Shown one piece after another: positions 21,001-22,520 of a stretch of 22,520 nt of DNA. This stretch comes from a bacterium (GTDB lineage: Bacteria > Verrucomicrobiota > Kiritimatiellia > UBA8416). The stretch lies in NCBI GenBank assembly GCA_020048935.1, contig JAIFLS010000050.1, forward strand, positions 1 through 22,520. Reading direction: 5' to 3'. Made by a program: the position numbers and the translations under genes. Within the stretch, counting starts at the first letter, position 1. Each line of letters starts with the position of its first letter. The notes beneath the pieces are model-generated. The model did not search any database, had not been told where the DNA came from, and worked only from the letters and a program-made list of their open reading frames with translations.

Positions 21001-22520
21001 AAACCATGCAGACGCAGTCCAGCGGCGATGCCGCATCGGCCAAACGGCACCAGCAGGAGCTCACAGCCCGTATACAGGACCTCGAGCGCGAATCGCTCAA
21101 GGGTGCCGATCAGTTGCGCCATGCCCGTGAACACCTCAAATCCCTGACCGACGAGCACCAGACCCTGCGCGAGGCCACTCTCGCCAAGGAACAGGATTTG
21201 ATCGAGCAGATCGAGACGTTCAAGACATCAGCCGCTCAGACTGCCGGGGAACTGGAGACCGCCCGCCAGGATCTGGAGGATGCCCTGCAGGCGCAGGAGA
21301 CGGCGCGCCAGGAGGCAGCCGCCCGCGAGGCCAGCCTGCAGCAGACCATTACCGAATTGAAGGGGCATATTGCCGACAAGGAGGCGGAGATCCAGAACAC
21401 CCGCGATGCCCTCGCCGAGGCGAGCTACCGAACCAACCGTGTCAAGACGGAGGCGGATGAGCGCAAGACGGAACTGACCACACGGATCGAAGGCCTGCAG
21501 GAAGCGCTTCGCCGTGCCAACGAGCACAGCCTGGCCGAGAAGACGGAACTGGAGCAGCAGCAGGCGGTCACTCGGCAGCAGCTTGACGAGACCGAACAGG
21601 CGCTCCAGTCCGCCCGGCAGCAGCAGGATCAGGCACGCCAGCTCATCGAGCAGACACGTGGCGCCCTCAGCCAACAGTCCGCGCGGGTCGAGGAACTCGA
21701 GCACCAGATAGCCAAGCGGTCCGCCGAGTTCAGCGAGCAGCAGGATCTGGGCGGACGCCGGATTGCCGCCGTGCAGGAGGCGCTTGATACCGCCCGCCAG
21801 GAATCCCGGGCCCTGCACGATCAACTCGAACAGACAAAGGAGGCACTTGAATCCGCCAACGAGCGCATCGCCAGACTGGAAGCGGAAGCCGCCGCGCTGA
21901 ATGAACTCGTCCAGACGCTGCAGCAGGAAATCGCAAGCCTCAACGCGCAATTGCAGCAGGAACATGAACAGACACAACAGGAGCGCGAAACCGCCATGGC
22001 TCAGGCGCAGGCCGCGCGACTGCAGGAACTGGAAGCCGTTACCAAGCAGGCACAGCAGGTGCAGGACGCACTGCTGCGGGCCATGGCCGACCAGCAGGTG
22101 CAGACACAGCAGCAGCAGGATGCGCTGCGGCAGGAACTGGAAGCTGCAAGCGTGCAGGCGCAGCAGGTGCAGGACGCACTCCAGCAGGCCATGACCGACC
22201 AGTTGGCACAGGCACAGCAGGCGCAGGACGCGCTGCGGCAGTCCATGACCGAGCAGCAAGCGCAGGCACAGCAGCAGCAGGACGCGCTGCGGCAGAAACT
22301 GGAAGCAGAAACCGCGCAGTCGCAACAGGAGAAGGATGCGCTGCGACAGGAGCTGGAAGCCGTAACCGCGCAGGCGCAGCAGCTACAGGACGCGCTTAAG
22401 AAGTCGATGACCGAGCTACAGGCGCAGGCGCTGCTGCAGCAGAACGCGCTATGGCAGAAGCTGGAAGCAGAAACCGCGCAGTCGCAGCAGGAGAAGAATG
22501 CGCTGCGACATGAGCTGGAA
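18072..22520 (+). CDS. Giant GYF_2-domain/coiled-coil protein, 3' end outside window
   Basis: No function is known to me. The frame is open for 1483 codons and runs off the window. Two GYF_2-like domains (about 17-66 and 71-118) each carry the G-x2-(F/Y)-G-P signature (GQVFGP, GSFYGP) and probably bind proline-rich or membrane-associated partners. An Ala/Pro-rich linker (about 120-175) follows. From about 180 on it is nearly continuous Glu/Gln/Ala/Leu/Lys-rich helix with heptad-like spacing, interrupted once by a Gly/Pro/Lys linker (about 247-264). There is no signal peptide or membrane segment, so it appears cytoplasmic and filament-like. It contains a 315-residue internal duplication and an 18-residue tandem repeat (both listed). 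Two consecutive ATGs (18072 and 18075) follow a GAGG site; the second has the better spacing. It may be scaffold, polarity or cytoskeletal in type. Confidence 0.88.
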   Translation, partial: MMNNRKTTGEPSIGQRQWFLKIEEGQVFGPTDVPTLLGWARQGRVAPGHQVSEDRKAWIHAERIPELEMIWMVELADGSFYGPLNIHAISDLVQDGTVAADAAMINQLTNEKSSVAEREQIINSPALIDADMAVAPVVAKAASAPATGAAAVIADPEAGKRQAALEQELARLRAEADELREQMKDEQQAAERVKKQSAAAEEALQKQIGTLESDKQRIAASLEKAENELKKASLSPNGKADGAKSGPKKKDGAELEASLQKEKQDQDLKRNIEVLKAEAEAVTAKLRQTEEHLKELTRTNATLRQDADKREAELKTQISTLKTETESSARQLAEAEKSLTREKAEREAIARKAGETVAQLNGKVDSLQQSAKAADSKLNAAEKQLRQLSDGHAALVKEKANLEKQQHERITQLRKQAEQTAGNLKSTQQALDDERKRLDIAKSETSEKENLLNQKLIALQSAANINAKELETAQQSLTTLSNEKQQLEKQNETQCAQLTAQIESLRQSAEETAVNLAAARQELEQERTQHDDTRKSAEQRLTQSASRIAALQEEQQSATRRLANAEKQLSEMAATHAALQEESNAREAQLKAESEAVSVRLRETESQIRELSRTNATLRQDAGQREQELMAQISALKVEADSSVQRLGEAGKRLDMEKAEREKLARHAAETEAQLNQKIDNLQQKAKAAELRLNEAETQQQALREGNAALVKEKSSLEQDLQQRITKLFQQAEQTAGELEITRQALVTERQRLDIAKSETSEKENQLNLNLTKLQAAANKTAGELQSAKESLTSLSHEKRKLEEQNEQQYAEWAQQIESLRMSAEEDAARLSAAEKQLLDMAATQTVLQEQSKKRETQLIEEIGELQNATAATKHMLESAEQALQDEKGRHDDTRAEARRMETALNQRVSELQRAAESAAAQLQEAEQQLGALQGDHKALRQDSENREGELRRQIEALQGESARRAAELHQARTSLETMQTQSSGDAASAKRHQQELTARIQDLERESLKGADQLRHAREHLKSLTDEHQTLREATLAKEQDLIEQIETFKTSAAQTAGELETARQDLEDALQAQETARQEAAAREASLQQTITELKGHIADKEAEIQNTRDALAEASYRTNRVKTEADERKTELTTRIEGLQEALRRANEHSLAEKTELEQQQAVTRQQLDETEQALQSARQQQDQARQLIEQTRGALSQQSARVEELEHQIAKRSAEFSEQQDLGGRRIAAVQEALDTARQESRALHDQLEQTKEALESANERIARLEAEAAALNELVQTLQQEIASLNAQLQQEHEQTQQERETAMAQAQAARLQELEAVTKQAQQVQDALLRAMADQQVQTQQQQDALRQELEAASVQAQQVQDALQQAMTDQLAQAQQAQDALRQSMTEQQAQAQQQQDALRQKLEAETAQSQQEKDALRQELEAVTAQAQQLQDALKKSMTELQAQALLQQNALWQKLEAETAQSQQEKNALRHELE
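18894..20550 (+). repeat. 315-residue internal duplication within the coiled coil
   Basis: Copy A begins at 18894 (residue 275, LKAEAEAV) and copy B at 19839 (residue 590, LKAESEAV), exactly 945 bases apart. The register is unchanged at four checked anchors: the start, RTNATLRQDA, AALVKEK and IAKSETSEKEN. The copies stay aligned to about 20550, where B lacks about 46 residues found in A (the ATG of MAAT is only 807 bases apart). DNA similarity is still obvious around SETSEKEN, pointing to a fairly recent duplication. Confidence 0.85.
22029..22520 (+). repeat. 54-bp (18-residue) tandem repeat, nine units and continuing
   Basis: Nine complete units fill 22029-22514 without gap and a tenth begins (LE) at the window edge. 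Examples are LEAETAQSQQEKDALRQE, MTEQQAQAQQQQDALRQK and LEAVTAQAQQLQDALKKS. The invariant core is Q-Q-x2-(D/N)-A-L in the second half of each unit. Units alternate between LEA- and MT/MA-type starts. Confidence 0.9.

Noticed and set aside
18311..22325. Leucine- or cysteine/serine-rich minus-strand frames opposite the coiled-coil gene
   Set aside because: They are the reverse reading of Gln/Glu/Ala/Lys codons in a repetitive coil; no domain, signal or start site is seen.
22029..22520. CRISPR array
   Set aside because: The 54-base units are contiguous, in frame and without unique spacers; they are protein-coding tandem repeats.

Overview
The window reads as a GC-rich, Gram-negative bacterial chromosome segment, most likely from the Planctomycetota-Verrucomicrobiota-Chlamydiota (PVC) group, for example Verrucomicrobiota, Kiritimatiellota or Lentisphaerota. 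That assignment is an inference. It rests on the large secreted PDZ/DUF6288-like protein, a SASA-type esterase carrying the same C-terminal module, a family-1 desaturase of unclear substrate, a divergent RlmN/Cfr-like enzyme, and intergenic CACAAAA/TTTTGTG repeats of a kind I associate with these genomes. There is no rRNA, CRISPR array or recognisable transposase.

Layout. (1) Positions 1-3089, minus strand: a tightly overlapping cluster read ctp -> tsaD -> era. It encodes a periplasmic S41 carboxyl-terminal processing protease, the t6A-tRNA synthesis protein TsaD, and the ribosome-assembly GTPase Era, which is cut by the window edge. (2) Positions 3090-5581, plus strand: a translation operon, rpsB - tsf - tRNA(CAU). 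RpsB carries a long Ala/Lys/Glu-rich tail. The tRNA, probably tRNA-Ile2, lies 15 bases after tsf, and a bidirectional terminator closes the unit. (3) Positions 5735-11897, minus strand: two large exported proteins, probably one transcript. They are a PDZ + DUF6288-like protein of about 1222 residues followed by an 809-residue SASA esterase with a PA14-like insertion. Both carry the same C-terminal module of about 210 residues with a C-x4-C-x-C motif. (4) Positions 12203-15727, plus strand: araB and araA, transcribed divergently from the exported pair across about 420 bases that hold two inverted repeats and a promoter candidate. The araB-araA gap is filled by repeat DNA. (5) Positions 15727-17942, plus strand: a divergent RlmN/Cfr-family radical SAM protein overlapping the araA stop, then a membrane fatty-acid desaturase-type protein. 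(6) Positions 18072-22520, plus strand: the first 1483 residues of a giant protein, with two GYF_2-like domains at the N-terminus and then an almost uninterrupted coiled coil. The coil contains a 315-residue internal duplication and, at the window end, a run of nine 18-residue repeats that continues past the edge.

Working together: araB and araA give the first two steps of L-arabinose catabolism (arabinose -> ribulose -> ribulose-5-phosphate). The divergent exported pair could de-esterify or bind an arabinose-containing glycan outside the cytoplasm, but that link rests only on gene position and the shared control region. The most unusual items are the shared C-terminal module of the exported pair and the GYF_2/coiled-coil giant with its 18-residue repeat.
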